64,000 nucleotides of DNA, from contig NZ_CP044522.1 of NCBI RefSeq assembly GCF_016495405.1, positions 4,139,638 to 4,203,637 on the forward strand, in the 5' to 3' direction. Positions 17,796-29,960 of this stretch are shown here, in pieces (the stretch's first letter is position 1; every line of letters starts with the position of its first letter). Below the pieces are notes generated by a model. That model saw nothing but the letters and a program-made list of their open reading frames with translations. It was not told where the DNA came from and did no database searches. The DNA is from Cobetia sp. cqz5-12 (GTDB lineage: Bacteria > Pseudomonadota > Gammaproteobacteria > Pseudomonadales > Halomonadaceae). The position numbers and the translations under genes were made by a program.

Positions 17796-18482
17796 ATGAC
17801 CGCTTTCCAACGACTCATTCTGCGCGCCAGCGGCAGCCGCTCACGCGCGGCAAATGCCATCACCCTGCGCAGCCTGATCACGCTCATCGAGGGCTGCCTG
17901 CTGGTGGCGCTCGGCGTACGCCTGCTGCAGGCCGGTGGCCTGATGGTCAGTGGCACCGCCGGCATGTCATTGCTGGGTGCCGACCTCACAGCACTGAGTT
18001 TCGGCAGCCTGTTCTTCCTGATCAACCTGCCCTTCTACGGCCTGGCCTGGAAACAGCTGGGGCTGAATTTCACCCTGCGCACGCTGGGCTGCGTCAGCCT
18101 GCTCTCCGTGCTGTCCGATGTGCTGGCGGTCAGCTTGCCGCTGGGCGCCGTCAGCCTGCCAGTCGCGGCGATTGCCGCAGGCCTGTTGATCGGCCTGGGC
18201 ATCACGCTGCTGTTTCGCGAGAACGCCTCGCTGGGCGGCCTGAACATTCTGGCGCTGCATCTGGAACGACGTTTCGGCATCCATGCGGGTCGCACCACCT
18301 TCGCCTTCGACCTGCTGCTGATCGCGATCGCCGCGCTGGTCTATCCCTGGCCACAGGTCATCTGCTCGGCGCTGGCATTCGCGACACTGTCCTTCGTGCT
18401 GGGCCGCTATCATCGCCGCACGCCCCAGACCACACAATCTACCTCACCGGCGCATGACAAGCAGGTGCAGACGGCTCACTAG
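17796..18482 (+). CDS. YitT-family membrane protein
   Basis: A 228-residue protein with about five or six hydrophobic segments (from EGCLLVALGVRLLQAGGL to the C-terminal helix), matching the short proteobacterial YitT type that lacks the C-terminal DUF2179 domain. The family motif GTAGMSLL follows TM1, and ENASLGGLNILALHLERRFG precedes the last helices. Its role is unproven, possibly transport. The chosen ATG follows GGAG at 7 bp; an upstream GTG would add 41 non-hydrophobic residues. Its stop overlaps the convergent rluF stop within CTAG. Confidence 0.85.
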   Translation: MTAFQRLILRASGSRSRAANAITLRSLITLIEGCLLVALGVRLLQAGGLMVSGTAGMSLLGADLTALSFGSLFFLINLPFYGLAWKQLGLNFTLRTLGCVSLLSVLSDVLAVSLPLGAVSLPVAAIAAGLLIGLGITLLFRENASLGGLNILALHLERRFGIHAGRTTFAFDLLLIAIAALVYPWPQVICSALAFATLSFVLGRYHRRTPQTTQSTSPAHDKQVQTAH

Positions 18483-19780
18483 CGGCGACCGCGCCCGCCA
18501 TTGGAGCCGCCGCCCTTGTACGAGGTGCCCTTGCCAGCCGGGCTGTTTTTCCCCGAACTCGTGTTGCCGTAACTCTTGCTGCTGCCACCCTTGTTGGCAG
18601 AAGTCTTGCTGTTGGTCGCGCCACGCTCATTGCGGCCATCGCTGGCATTGCCACGCGTGCGCGGCTTGAGGCCGCTGGCGAGCTTGCCGGCGCCTCCCGC
18701 ACTCTTGCTGGCATTCTTGTTGGCATTCCTGCTGCCACTTCTGCCGTCGCTTCTGCCTTCCTGATTGCCACGCCCCGTGGTGCGCTCGTCTGAACGCTCG
18801 CGACGCCCCGCACCCTCTTGCTTGGCTCCAGCCTGCTGAGCGCCTGAACGCTGGCCCGGATGGCGTTGATCAGCATCGCGCTGACGTGTGTCGCGTTTAT
18901 CAGGGCTGCGCTGGCCGGATCCGTTCTTGCCACCTTCCTGGCGCCGAGTCCCGCTACGCCGGCCAGCGTCCGTATCCTGGGCGGCGCGCTGATGGCGCGC
19001 GGCCGTCGCATGCTGGGAAGGAGGCGGTGCCGCCGCCAGGCGCGAGGCTTCCTCAGTGCCGCTGGAGCCCTCGATCATCTGCTGGATATCCGCCATCTCG
19101 CGTTGGGTGAGATAGCGCCATTCGCCGACTCCCAGCCCGTCCAGGCTGACATTCATGATACGCACCCGCTTGAGCTTGAAGACCTCATAGCCAAGTGCCT
19201 CACACATGCGACGGATCTGACGGTTGAGGCCCTGGGTCAGGATGATGCGGAACACATAGGTCGAGATCTGCTCGATGCGACACGGCTGCGTGATGGTGTC
19301 GAGAATCGGCACGCCAGCGGCCATGCGCTTGAGGAAGTCGCCGTTGATCGGCTTGTCGACCCGCACCACGTATTCCTTCTCGTGGGCATTGCCGGCACGC
19401 AGGATCTTGTTGACGATATCGCCGTCACTGGTCAGGAAGATCAGGCCATCGGAGGGCTTGTCGAGGCGGCCGATCGGGAAGATCCGCTTCGGATGACCGA
19501 TGTAATCGATGATGTTGCCGTCGACATGACGCTCGGTGGTGCAGGTGATGCCCACCGGTTTGTTGAAGGCCAGGTAGACCGCTTCCTGCTTGGCTTTCAA
19601 TGGCTTGCCATTGACCAGCACCTCATCGCCCGGCGCGACCTTGGTGCCCATTTCGGGCACGACACCATTGATGGTCACTCGTCCTTCAGCGATGTAGCGG
19701 TCCGCCTCACGCCGCGAGCAGAAGCCCGTTTCGCTGATGAACTTGTTGAGGCGGGTAAGCGATGCGTCGCGATCAGTCAT
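18479..19780 (-). CDS. rluF: 23S rRNA pseudouridine synthase RluF with long basic tail
   Basis: The first 240 residues match RluF, which makes pseudouridine 2604 (and 2605) in 23S rRNA. The S4 domain is at residues 8-60 (RLNKFISETGFCSRREADRY). The catalytic Asp is in FPIGRLDKPSDGLIFLTSDG, and TQGLNRQIRRMCEALGYEV closes the active site. The following 190 residues are low-complexity, rich in Gly, Ser, Arg, Lys and Gln and ending in GGGSNGGRGRR. E. coli RluF has only a short basic tail (290 residues in total), so this extension is a lineage-specific addition, probably disordered and RNA-binding. Confidence 0.93.
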   Translation of the reverse strand: MTDRDASLTRLNKFISETGFCSRREADRYIAEGRVTINGVVPEMGTKVAPGDEVLVNGKPLKAKQEAVYLAFNKPVGITCTTERHVDGNIIDYIGHPKRIFPIGRLDKPSDGLIFLTSDGDIVNKILRAGNAHEKEYVVRVDKPINGDFLKRMAAGVPILDTITQPCRIEQISTYVFRIILTQGLNRQIRRMCEALGYEVFKLKRVRIMNVSLDGLGVGEWRYLTQREMADIQQMIEGSSGTEEASRLAAAPPPSQHATAARHQRAAQDTDAGRRSGTRRQEGGKNGSGQRSPDKRDTRQRDADQRHPGQRSGAQQAGAKQEGAGRRERSDERTTGRGNQEGRSDGRSGSRNANKNASKSAGGAGKLASGLKPRTRGNASDGRNERGATNSKTSANKGGSSKSYGNTSSGKNSPAGKGTSYKGGGSNGGRGRR

Positions 19781-19851
19781 GGCAGGTCACGTGCGTGCGC
19801 CGGGCGATGAACGCGCAGCGGACGGAAGGGGATAAGAAGGCAGGCGCACAG

Positions 19852-19884
19852 GATACCAAAAACGGCAGCCCTGAGGCTGCCGTT
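19852..19884 (-). terminator. Rho-independent terminator of glmS
   Basis: A perfect 10-bp stem (AACGGCAGCC and complement, loop of 4) is followed on the minus strand by TTTTT. It lies 66 bp beyond the glmS stop and separates glmS from rluF. Confidence 0.88.
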
Positions 19885-19949
19885 GGCGTAATGAGACTGA
19901 GCTCATCCAGTGCTGCGCCAGACACGACGCAGCAGTCTTGCATCGAAAA

Positions 19950-21797
<1,848 letters not shown>

Positions 21798-21808
21798 GAG
21801 CGATCTCC

Positions 21809-22588
21809 TTATGCAGTTGCTGGCTCGATGAGCGGGGCGATCAACACCTCGACGCCATGAGCACGAATCTGGTCACGCGCAGCATCAGGCAACGCGTCAT
21901 CGGTTATCAGGGTACTGACGCTGGACCAGGCCAGCTCCAGGTTGGGAATGCGGCGGCCCAGCTTGTGGGATTCCGCCATCACCACCACTTCACGCGACAC
22001 CTCGGCCATCACGCGCGACAGGCCGATCAGCTCGTTGAAGGTGGTGGTGCCACGCTCGAGATCGAGACCATCCGCGCCGAGAAATACCTGATCAAAGTCA
22101 TAGCTGCGCAGTACCTGCTCCGCCACCTGACCCTGGAAGGAATCGGAGTGCGGGTCCCAGGTGCCGCCGGTCATCAGCAGCACCGGCTCGTTTTCCAGCT
22201 CGCGGATGGCATTGGCCACGCTCAGCGAGTTGGTCATCACGATCAGGTCATCCCGCCCCTTGAGCTCAGGGATCAACACCACCGTGGTGGTGCCGCTGTC
22301 GATGATGATGCGCTGGTGCGCGCGGATACGGCTCGCGGCGAGGCGGGCGATGGCCTGCTTGGCGGCGCTGACCGGCTCGTCATGCACCAGCAGCTCACGC
22401 GGCATGGCCACGGCACCGCCATAGCGTCTGAGCAGCAGGCCACTCTTCTCGAGGAAGGCCAGGTCCTTGCGGATGGTGACCTCCGAGGTGGCAAGCTCCC
22501 GCGCCAGTGCCTCGACACTGACCTCACCGTCACGCGCCAGCTGATCAAGGATCTGGTGACGCCGTTGTGGTGTCAGTCGCTTTGACAT
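21809..22588 (-). CDS. glmR: DeoR-family transcriptional regulator of amino-sugar metabolism (GlmR-like)
   Basis: A 259-residue DeoR-type repressor. The helix-turn-helix is at residues 5-57 (RRHQILDQLARDGEVSVEAL and SEVTIRKDLAFLEKSGLLLR). The C-terminal sugar-phosphate sensor (DeoRC) contains IIIDSGTTTVVLI and FLGADGLDLERG. It is in the position of pseudomonad GlmR, between glmU and glmS, and directly precedes glmS by 11 bp. It probably senses an amino-sugar phosphate. The start MSKRLTPQ is preferred to one 57 bp upstream because only it gives the family's usual N-terminus. Confidence 0.85.
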   Translation of the reverse strand: MSKRLTPQRRHQILDQLARDGEVSVEALARELATSEVTIRKDLAFLEKSGLLLRRYGGAVAMPRELLVHDEPVSAAKQAIARLAASRIRAHQRIIIDSGTTTVVLIPELKGRDDLIVMTNSLSVANAIRELENEPVLLMTGGTWDPHSDSFQGQVAEQVLRSYDFDQVFLGADGLDLERGTTTFNELIGLSRVMAEVSREVVVMAESHKLGRRIPNLELAWSSVSTLITDDALPDAARDQIRAHGVEVLIAPLIEPATA

Positions 22589-22602
22589 CGGGGACCCCCA
22601 TA

Positions 22603-22653
22603 AAGTTTCGAACCGAAAGATAAGAGAGATAAATCGAAACATCAAGTGAAAGA
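22603..22653 (-). promoter_or_regulatory. Candidate GlmR operator (CGAAA direct repeats) before glmR-glmS
   Basis: The plus strand carries TTTCGAACCGAAAG (22606-22619), then TCGAAAC (22634-22640) and a GTGAAAG (22646-22652). DeoR-family repressors bind clustered CGAAA-type repeats, and these lie 15-65 bp before the glmR start, where autorepression would act. Confidence 0.6.
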
Positions 22654-22710
22654 CGATAGGGGATGAGACGATTCACTCCCGGCAGGCCGTCCAGCACAAT
22701 CTGCCGTGAC

Positions 22711-22745
22711 GAAAAACGGGGAGACACCTGTCGGTGACTCCCCGT
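22711..22745 (-). terminator. Rho-independent terminator of glmU
   Basis: A stem of ACGGGGAG and its complement, extended by CACC/GGTG around a TGTC loop, is followed on the minus strand by TTTTT. It separates glmU from glmR, so glmR-glmS needs its own promoter. Confidence 0.9.
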
Positions 22746-22795
22746 CTGTGATGCTCATCCCCCTCAAGGGCAGGCATCGCTACCACTGCTGCCGA

Positions 22796-24166
22796 TCACT
22801 TCTTGGTCGGACGCGGCCATTCCGGCTTGTCGATACGCTTGCCACGCGCCACGCTCAGCGCGCCCTCGGCGACATCGCGGCTCAAGGTAGAGCCGGCGCC
22901 CACGGTGGCACCGGCACCGATCTTGAGCGGTGCCACCAGCGCCGAGTTGGAGCCGATGAAGGCATTGGCGCCGATTTCGGTGCGGAACTTGTTGGCACCA
23001 TCGTAGTTGCAGGTGATGGTGCCGGCGCCGACATTGACCGCCTCACCGAGGGTCGCGTCGCCGACATAGCTCAGGTGATTGATCTTGGCATTCACGCCAA
23101 CCTGGGCATTCTTGGTCTCGACGAAGTTGCCGATGCGTGCGCCACGCGCCAGTTCGGTGCCCGGACGCAGACGCGCGAACGGGCCGACGTTGTTGTCACC
23201 TTCCAGCACGGCGCCGTCGATGACGCTGTGCGGCGCGATGTTGGCGCCGGCCCCGATGGTGGCATTGCGGATCACGCAGTGGGCGCCGATGACCACATCA
23301 TCCGCCAGGGTGACGTCGCCTTCGAAGATGCAGCCCACATCGATGCTGATGTCAGTGCCGATGGTCAGATTGCCGCGCACGTCGATGCGTGACGGATCGG
23401 CCAGGCTGGCACCTTCGGTCATCAGGCGGTTAGCCTCACGACGCTGGAAGGCACGCTCGAGATCGGCCAGCTGCAGGCGGTTGTTGACGCCCTGCACTTC
23501 CTCGACCGCCGCCGGCTGGGCGGTGGCGATGTTGACGCCTTCGCTGGCCGCCATGGCGATGATGTCGGTCAGGTAGTACTCGCCCTGGGCATTGTCGGCG
23601 GACAGCGCCGGCAGCCAGCGCTTGAGCTGGGCACCGGTGGTGGCGAGGATACCGGTGTTGCCTTCCTGGATGGCCAGCTGCTCCGGCGTGGCATCCTTGT
23701 GCTCGACGATGGCGCTGACGCGACCCTCGGCGTCACGCACGATACGGCCATAGCCTGTCGGGTCTTCCAGGATCACCGTCAGCAGGCCCAGGGTCTGCTC
23801 ACTGACTTCGGACAGCAGCGCCTCGAGGGTCTCACGACGAATCAGCGGCACATCGCCATACAGGATCAGCACCTTGCCATCACCGATGGCGTCCAGTGAC
23901 TGGGCCACGGCATGGCCGGTGCCCTTCTGCTCTGCCTGCACCGCGAAGCTGGCACCGGTATCGGCCAGCTGCTGCTGCACACGCTCGCCACCATGACCGA
24001 TGACGACATTCAGATGCGCACCGTCCAGGCCTGCAGCGGTGTCAACCACATGACGCACCATCGCCTTGCCTGCCAGCGGGTGCAGCACCTTCGGCAATTT
24101 GGAACGCATCCGGGTGCCCTGGCCTGCGGCAAGAATGACGACGTCGGTACGCTCTGCGCTGCTCAT
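22796..24166 (-). CDS. glmU: Bifunctional UDP-N-acetylglucosamine pyrophosphorylase/acetyltransferase GlmU
   Basis: The 456-residue cytoplasmic enzyme acetylates glucosamine 1-phosphate and then couples GlcNAc-1-P to UTP. The N-terminal nucleotidyltransferase has LAAGQGTRMRSKLPKVLH at residues 12-30 and GDVPLI for metal binding. The C-terminal left-handed beta-helix runs from about residue 250 with hexapeptide repeats (IGAHCVIRNATIGAGANIA), followed by the acetyltransferase residues around NFVETKNAQVG and LSYVGDATLGE. Length equals that of E. coli GlmU. It is downstream of atpC on the same strand, with a terminator between them. Confidence 0.98.
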   Translation of the reverse strand: MSSAERTDVVILAAGQGTRMRSKLPKVLHPLAGKAMVRHVVDTAAGLDGAHLNVVIGHGGERVQQQLADTGASFAVQAEQKGTGHAVAQSLDAIGDGKVLILYGDVPLIRRETLEALLSEVSEQTLGLLTVILEDPTGYGRIVRDAEGRVSAIVEHKDATPEQLAIQEGNTGILATTGAQLKRWLPALSADNAQGEYYLTDIIAMAASEGVNIATAQPAAVEEVQGVNNRLQLADLERAFQRREANRLMTEGASLADPSRIDVRGNLTIGTDISIDVGCIFEGDVTLADDVVIGAHCVIRNATIGAGANIAPHSVIDGAVLEGDNNVGPFARLRPGTELARGARIGNFVETKNAQVGVNAKINHLSYVGDATLGEAVNVGAGTITCNYDGANKFRTEIGANAFIGSNSALVAPLKIGAGATVGAGSTLSRDVAEGALSVARGKRIDKPEWPRPTKK

Positions 24167-24492
24167 CGGTGAACTCCTGTAGAAAGCGGGTCTTCATACC
24201 TGAAGCCCTAAAATAGTGGCGCCATGATAGCAGCTGATCCGTGACCTGCCAGTGACGAGGTTTACCCACGGGACTGTCGCCGAGAACAGACCCGAGAAAG
24301 TATCAGTGCTCCCGCAAGGGCTCTCAGCCAAGCGGCTCAGCGCTCAAGGTGCTGACGGATGAGCACGCTCAACCTTGAATCGCGCCAGGCTACCCCAGCG
24401 GCAAGACTGTCCATTCCCGGGTGATGAGCACAAAAAAAGGCGACCCGAAGGTCGCCTCTTTCCTGTCACTGGCCGTCATGGCCCAGTGCATC
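24167..24492. other. Gap between atpC and glmU
   Basis: A 326-bp stretch holding the ATP-operon terminator (24432-24457) and presumably the glmU promoter. No gene was recognised. Confidence 0.5.
24432..24457 (-). terminator. Rho-independent terminator of the ATP synthase operon
   Basis: The stem AGGCGACC with its complement around a CGAA tetraloop is followed on the minus strand by seven T. It lies 36 bp after the atpC stop. Confidence 0.93.
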
Positions 24493-24915
24493 TCAGCGCG
24501 TGTGACGACGCATCTGCTGCACGGTGCGCAGCTTGGCCATCGCCTCGGCCAGTTCGGCCGTGGCGCGTGAGTATTCCAGTTCGGAAGCCTGTTCGTTCAT
24601 GGCCTTCAAGGCCACTTCCTTGGCTTCCTGGGCTGCTGCCTCATCCAGATCGTCGGCACGTACTGCGGTGTCGGCGAGGACTGAAACGAGGTTCGGCTGC
24701 ACTTCGAGGAATCCGCCACTGACGTAGTAGATTTCCTCGGCCCCACCCTGACGCTGAACGCGAATCGGGCCGGGTTGCAGCTCGGTCAGCAGCGGAGCGT
24801 GACCCGGCATGATGCCGAGGTCACCTTCGCTGCCGGCAGCCACGAGACGCTCGACCAGGCCGGAAAAGATGCCTTTCTCAGCGCTGACGATGTCGCAATG
24901 GACGCTCATAGCCAT
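24493..24915 (-). CDS. atpC: ATP synthase F1 subunit epsilon AtpC
   Basis: The 140-residue central-stalk subunit couples c-ring rotation and inhibits ATP hydrolysis. The N-terminal beta-sandwich carries VSAEKGIFSGLVERLVAAGSEGDLGIMPGHAPLL with the family GxLGIxPGHxPLL box near residues 31-44. The C-terminal two-helix hairpin (from about residue 85) is alanine- and glutamate-rich. It is last in the atpIBEFHAGDC operon, 29 bp after atpD. Possible starts at codons 1 and 3 are equally plausible. Confidence 0.96.
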   Translation of the reverse strand: MAMSVHCDIVSAEKGIFSGLVERLVAAGSEGDLGIMPGHAPLLTELQPGPIRVQRQGGAEEIYYVSGGFLEVQPNLVSVLADTAVRADDLDEAAAQEAKEVALKAMNEQASELEYSRATAELAEAMAKLRTVQQMRRHTR

Positions 24916-24944
24916 ACCTGTTTCCTCATGCCTGAACAGGGAAA

Positions 24945-26318
24945 TTACATGCCCTTGGCTTTCTCGACAGCTTCGTCGATGGTGCCGACCATGTAGAACG
25001 CCTGCTCCGGCAGTGCGTCATATTCGCCGTCCAGGATACCCTGGAAGCCGCGGATGGTGTCCTTGAGGGACACGTACTTGCCCGGCGCGCCGGTGAAGAT
25101 TTCCGCAACGAAGAACGGCTGTGACAGGAAGCGCTGGATCTTGCGCGCACGTGCCACGGTCTGCTTGTCTTCGTCAGACAGCTCGTCCATCCCGAGGATG
25201 GCGATGATGTCTTTCAGCTCCTTGTAGCGCTGCAACACACCCTGAACGTTACGGGCAGTGTTGTAGTGCTCTTCGCCAACGACCAGCGGGTCGAGCTGAC
25301 GAGAGGTGGAGTCGAGCGGGTCGACGGCCGGATAGATACCCAGCTCGGCAATCTGACGGGACAGTACGACAGTCGCGTCAAGGTGCGAGAAGGTGGTCGC
25401 CGGAGACGGATCGGTCAAGTCATCCGCGGGGACGTAGACGGCCTGCACGGAAGTGATCGAGCCAGTCTTGGTAGAAGTGATGCGTTCCTGCAGGACGCCC
25501 ATCTCTTCCGCCAGAGTCGGCTGATAACCTACCGCGGACGGCATACGACCCAGCAGTGCGGACACTTCGGTCCCCGCCAGGGTGTAACGATAGATGTTGT
25601 CGACGAACAGCAGAACGTCACGACCTTCGTCACGGAACTTCTCGGCGATGGTCAGGCCGGTCAGTGCCACGCGCAGACGGTTACCCGGCGGCTCGTTCAT
25701 CTGGCCATAGACCAGGGCAACCTTGTCGAGAACGTTGGATTCCTTCATTTCGTGGAAGAAATCGTTACCTTCACGAGTACGCTCACCCACGCCCGCGAAC
25801 ACGGAATAACCGCTGTGCTCGGTGGCGATGTTGCGGATCAGCTCCATCATGTTGACGGTCTTGCCGACACCGGCGCCGCCGAACAGACCGACCTTGCCGC
25901 CCTTGGCGAACGGGCAGACCAGGTCGATGACCTTGATGCCGGTTTCCAGAAGCTCGTTGGACGCTGCCTGTTCCGCGAAGCTCGGGGCTGCACGGTGGAT
26001 CGGCATGTGCTCTTCAGCACCCACGTCGCCAGCTTCGTCGATCGGCTGACCCAGCACGTTCATGATGCGACCCAGAGTCGCCGTGCCGACCGGCACGGAG
26101 ATCGGAGCACCGGTGCTCTCAACTGCGAGACTGCGCTTGAGGCCTTCGGTCGAACCCATTGCGATAGTACGGACCACGCCGTCGCCCAGCTGCTGCTGGA
26201 CTTCGAGTACGGTCTCGCTATCGGCGACGTTCAGGGCGTCGTAGACCTTGGGCACTGCGTCCCGCGGAAACTCGACGTCAATCACCGCGCCGATGATTTG
26301 TACGATACGTCCGCTCAT
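24945..26318 (-). CDS. atpD: ATP synthase F1 subunit beta AtpD
   Basis: The 457-residue catalytic subunit forms ATP from ADP and phosphate in the F1 head. The P-loop is GGAGVGKT near residue 150, followed by the catalytic Glu region VGERTREGNDFFHEM, then LLFVDNIYRYTLAGTE (Walker B) and the DELSDEDKQTVARARKIQRF DELSEED motif that meets gamma. Length matches the E. coli protein of about 460 residues. It is followed at short range by atpC. Confidence 0.99.
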   Translation of the reverse strand: MSGRIVQIIGAVIDVEFPRDAVPKVYDALNVADSETVLEVQQQLGDGVVRTIAMGSTEGLKRSLAVESTGAPISVPVGTATLGRIMNVLGQPIDEAGDVGAEEHMPIHRAAPSFAEQAASNELLETGIKVIDLVCPFAKGGKVGLFGGAGVGKTVNMMELIRNIATEHSGYSVFAGVGERTREGNDFFHEMKESNVLDKVALVYGQMNEPPGNRLRVALTGLTIAEKFRDEGRDVLLFVDNIYRYTLAGTEVSALLGRMPSAVGYQPTLAEEMGVLQERITSTKTGSITSVQAVYVPADDLTDPSPATTFSHLDATVVLSRQIAELGIYPAVDPLDSTSRQLDPLVVGEEHYNTARNVQGVLQRYKELKDIIAILGMDELSDEDKQTVARARKIQRFLSQPFFVAEIFTGAPGKYVSLKDTIRGFQGILDGEYDALPEQAFYMVGTIDEAVEKAKGM

Positions 26319-26374
26319 TCCTGGTTCCTCTTAAACCTGCGATTGAAACCTGCTTGCCTGTTGCCACGCTGTCA

Positions 26375-27241
26375 TCAGACGGCGGCGGCACCGGATACGA
26401 TCTCGGAGATTTCCTGAGTGATCGCTGCCTGGCGGGCCTTGTTGTAGACCAGCTGAAGGTCGTCGATCAGGTCGCCGGCGTTATCGGTCGCACTCTTCAT
26501 TGCGATCATTCGCGCTGCCTGTTCGCAGGCGATGTTCTCGACCACGGCCTGGTAGACCTGGGCCTCGACATAGCGCTTGAGCAGCTTGTCGAGCAACGAG
26601 ACGGCATCCGGCTCATACAGGTAGTCCCATGTAGTGGGACCGGTTTCTTCGTCATTCAGATCAGCTTCGAGAGGAAGCAGCTGACGCACGACCGGCTTCT
26701 GCGTCATGGTGTTGACGAACTCGTTGAACACCACATACAGACGGTCGAGGCTGCCCTCGTCGAATGCGTCCAGCATGGCCTTGACGCTACCGATCAGATC
26801 CTGGGTACCCGGGGAATCCCCGAGACCGGACTTGGCGGCAAGCAGGTTGCCACCGTAGTTGCGGAAGAAGGTACCGGCCTTGGAGCCGAGGGCACAGAAG
26901 TCCACCTCGACACCCTGGTCGCGCCAGCTCTTCGCATGCTTGGTGACAGCCTTGAACAGATTGGCGTTCAGGCCACCACACAGGCCGCGATCACTGGAGA
27001 CCACGATATAACCGACACGCTTCACATCGCGTTCCATCAGATACGGATGGCGATATTCCGGGTTGGCCCGGGCGATGTGTCCTACAACCTTGCGGATCTG
27101 ATGAGCATAAGGCTGGCTGGCCGCCATGCGATCCTGCGCTTTACGCATCTTGGACGCAGCCACCATTTCCATGGCGCTGGTGATCTTTTGCGTATTTTTG
27201 ATGCTCCCGATCTGGGAGCGAATCTCTTTTGCAGCTGCCAT
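26375..27241 (-). CDS. atpG: ATP synthase F1 subunit gamma AtpG
   Basis: The 288-residue rotor shaft inside the alpha3-beta3 hexamer. The N-terminal helix has KEIRSQIGSIKNTQKITSAM with the conserved IxSxxxTxKITxAMxMVA pattern. The middle carries VVSSDRGLCGGLNANLF, and the C-terminal helix carries MKSATDNAGDLIDDLQLVYN and the family ARQAAITQEISEIV end. Length is the same as in E. coli. It lies between atpA and atpD. Confidence 0.98.
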   Translation of the reverse strand: MAAAKEIRSQIGSIKNTQKITSAMEMVAASKMRKAQDRMAASQPYAHQIRKVVGHIARANPEYRHPYLMERDVKRVGYIVVSSDRGLCGGLNANLFKAVTKHAKSWRDQGVEVDFCALGSKAGTFFRNYGGNLLAAKSGLGDSPGTQDLIGSVKAMLDAFDEGSLDRLYVVFNEFVNTMTQKPVVRQLLPLEADLNDEETGPTTWDYLYEPDAVSLLDKLLKRYVEAQVYQAVVENIACEQAARMIAMKSATDNAGDLIDDLQLVYNKARQAAITQEISEIVSGAAAV

Positions 27242-27308
27242 AGCGATCTGCCTTATTCATGCCACCCGAAGGGAAACGACATGGCCCGGACTGGCCGGGC
27301 CATGCCAC

Positions 27309-28853
<1,545 letters not shown>

Positions 28854-28869
28854 GCCATGTCCCTCGGAC

Positions 28870-29412
28870 TCAGGAGTTCAGTGCTTCGGAAAGCCGGGCC
28901 AGCTTGCCGCGCACGGAGCCGTCAATGACGGTATCTCCGGCACGGATGATGACGCCGCCGAGCAGCGTACTATCCACCTGAGTGGTAATGGAGATGTCGC
29001 GGTTCAGACGCTTGCGCAGGGCAGTGGCGAGCTTTTCTTCCTGCTCACTCTCCAGTGCAAAGGCAGACACCAGGGTCACCTCGACACGCTGTTCCTGCTC
29101 GGCCTTCTGGGCCTCGAACAATTCGGCCACGGAGGGCAGGGCCGCGAGGCGGTCCTGCTCACCGAGAGTCCGGATGAAGTTGCGGGCGCTGTCATCCAGC
29201 GCCTCACCGCACACGTCCAGGAAGGTGCCAACCTTGTGCTCGGTGGAGAGCTTGGGGTTGTCGAGCACCGCCTTGACGTTTGCGTCGACAGCGACGAGCG
29301 CCGCTGTCGACAACATGCCGGACCAGGCCTCTAGCGCCTGCTGGCCGCGTGCAAACTCGAACGCCGCCTTGGCGTACGGGCGAGCCGCGGTGGAGGTAGA
29401 CGTTTCAGCCAT
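28870..29412 (-). CDS. atpH: ATP synthase F1 subunit delta AtpH
   Basis: The 180-residue peripheral-stalk subunit joins the b dimer to the top of F1. It begins MAETSTSTAARPYAKAAFEF with the delta signature RPYAKAAF, and the C-terminal part has the conserved VDSTLLGGVIIRAGDTVIDG box. The start MAETS, preceded by GGAG, is chosen over an ATG 39 bp upstream that would run into atpF. It is next to atpF. Confidence 0.96.
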   Translation of the reverse strand: MAETSTSTAARPYAKAAFEFARGQQALEAWSGMLSTAALVAVDANVKAVLDNPKLSTEHKVGTFLDVCGEALDDSARNFIRTLGEQDRLAALPSVAELFEAQKAEQEQRVEVTLVSAFALESEQEEKLATALRKRLNRDISITTQVDSTLLGGVIIRAGDTVIDGSVRGKLARLSEALNS

Positions 29413-29425
29413 GGAATCAGTCTCC

Positions 29426-29896
29426 TCAGAGCTCGGCAGCGAGCTTGTCAATCAGCTCGCGGTGCTTGGCTTCGTCGATGGAGGATTCCAGGATGCGCTC
29501 GGCGCCGATCACTGCAAGAGCAGCGACCTGGCCACGGAGCTCGTCCTTGGCCTGGTTGATCTCCTGGGAGATTTCGGCACGGGCCTGCGCAACGAGACGC
29601 TCGCCTTCCGCACGTGCAGTTTCACGTGCTTCCTCGATCATCTGGTTGGAGCGCTTATGGGTCTGCTCAATGATGCGTGCTGCTTCATCCTTGCTTTCCC
29701 GCAGAGTCTCGGTGGCTTTTTCCTGCGCCAGTTCGAGGTCACGGGTAGCACGGCTGGCAGCATCCAGACCATCTGCAATCTTCTTCTGACGTTCTGCCAG
29801 AGCTTGTGTGACCGGCGGCCAGACATACTTCATGCAGAAATAAACGAAGACCGCAAAGGCGATGGCCTGACCAATCAGGGTTAAGTTCAGATTCAC
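29426..29896 (-). CDS. atpF: ATP synthase Fo subunit b AtpF
   Basis: The 156-residue peripheral-stalk subunit. One N-terminal membrane helix (LIGQAIAFAVFVYFCMKYVWPP) is followed by a long charged coiled coil rich in Ala, Glu, Gln and Arg that forms the dimeric stalk. Length equals E. coli b (156). A degenerate parS-like half-site (GTTTCACGTG) lies inside the gene and is not considered functional. Confidence 0.98.
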   Translation of the reverse strand: MNLNLTLIGQAIAFAVFVYFCMKYVWPPVTQALAERQKKIADGLDAASRATRDLELAQEKATETLRESKDEAARIIEQTHKRSNQMIEEARETARAEGERLVAQARAEISQEINQAKDELRGQVAALAVIGAERILESSIDEAKHRELIDKLAAEL

Positions 29897-29960
29897 GCCA
29901 GCACCTCTCGCTTCACGATTGTTGGGTCAAAAACACGGTAGGCCGAAGGCCAGCCGATGT

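Noticed and set aside
21798..21808. glmS ribozyme or long leader
   Set aside because: Only 11 bp separate glmR from glmS and the glmS ribozyme is a Gram-positive feature.
29605..29630. parS-like sequence in atpF
   Set aside because: Only the left half (GTTTCACGTG) matches; about 11 of 16 positions in total, which is not enough for ParB.
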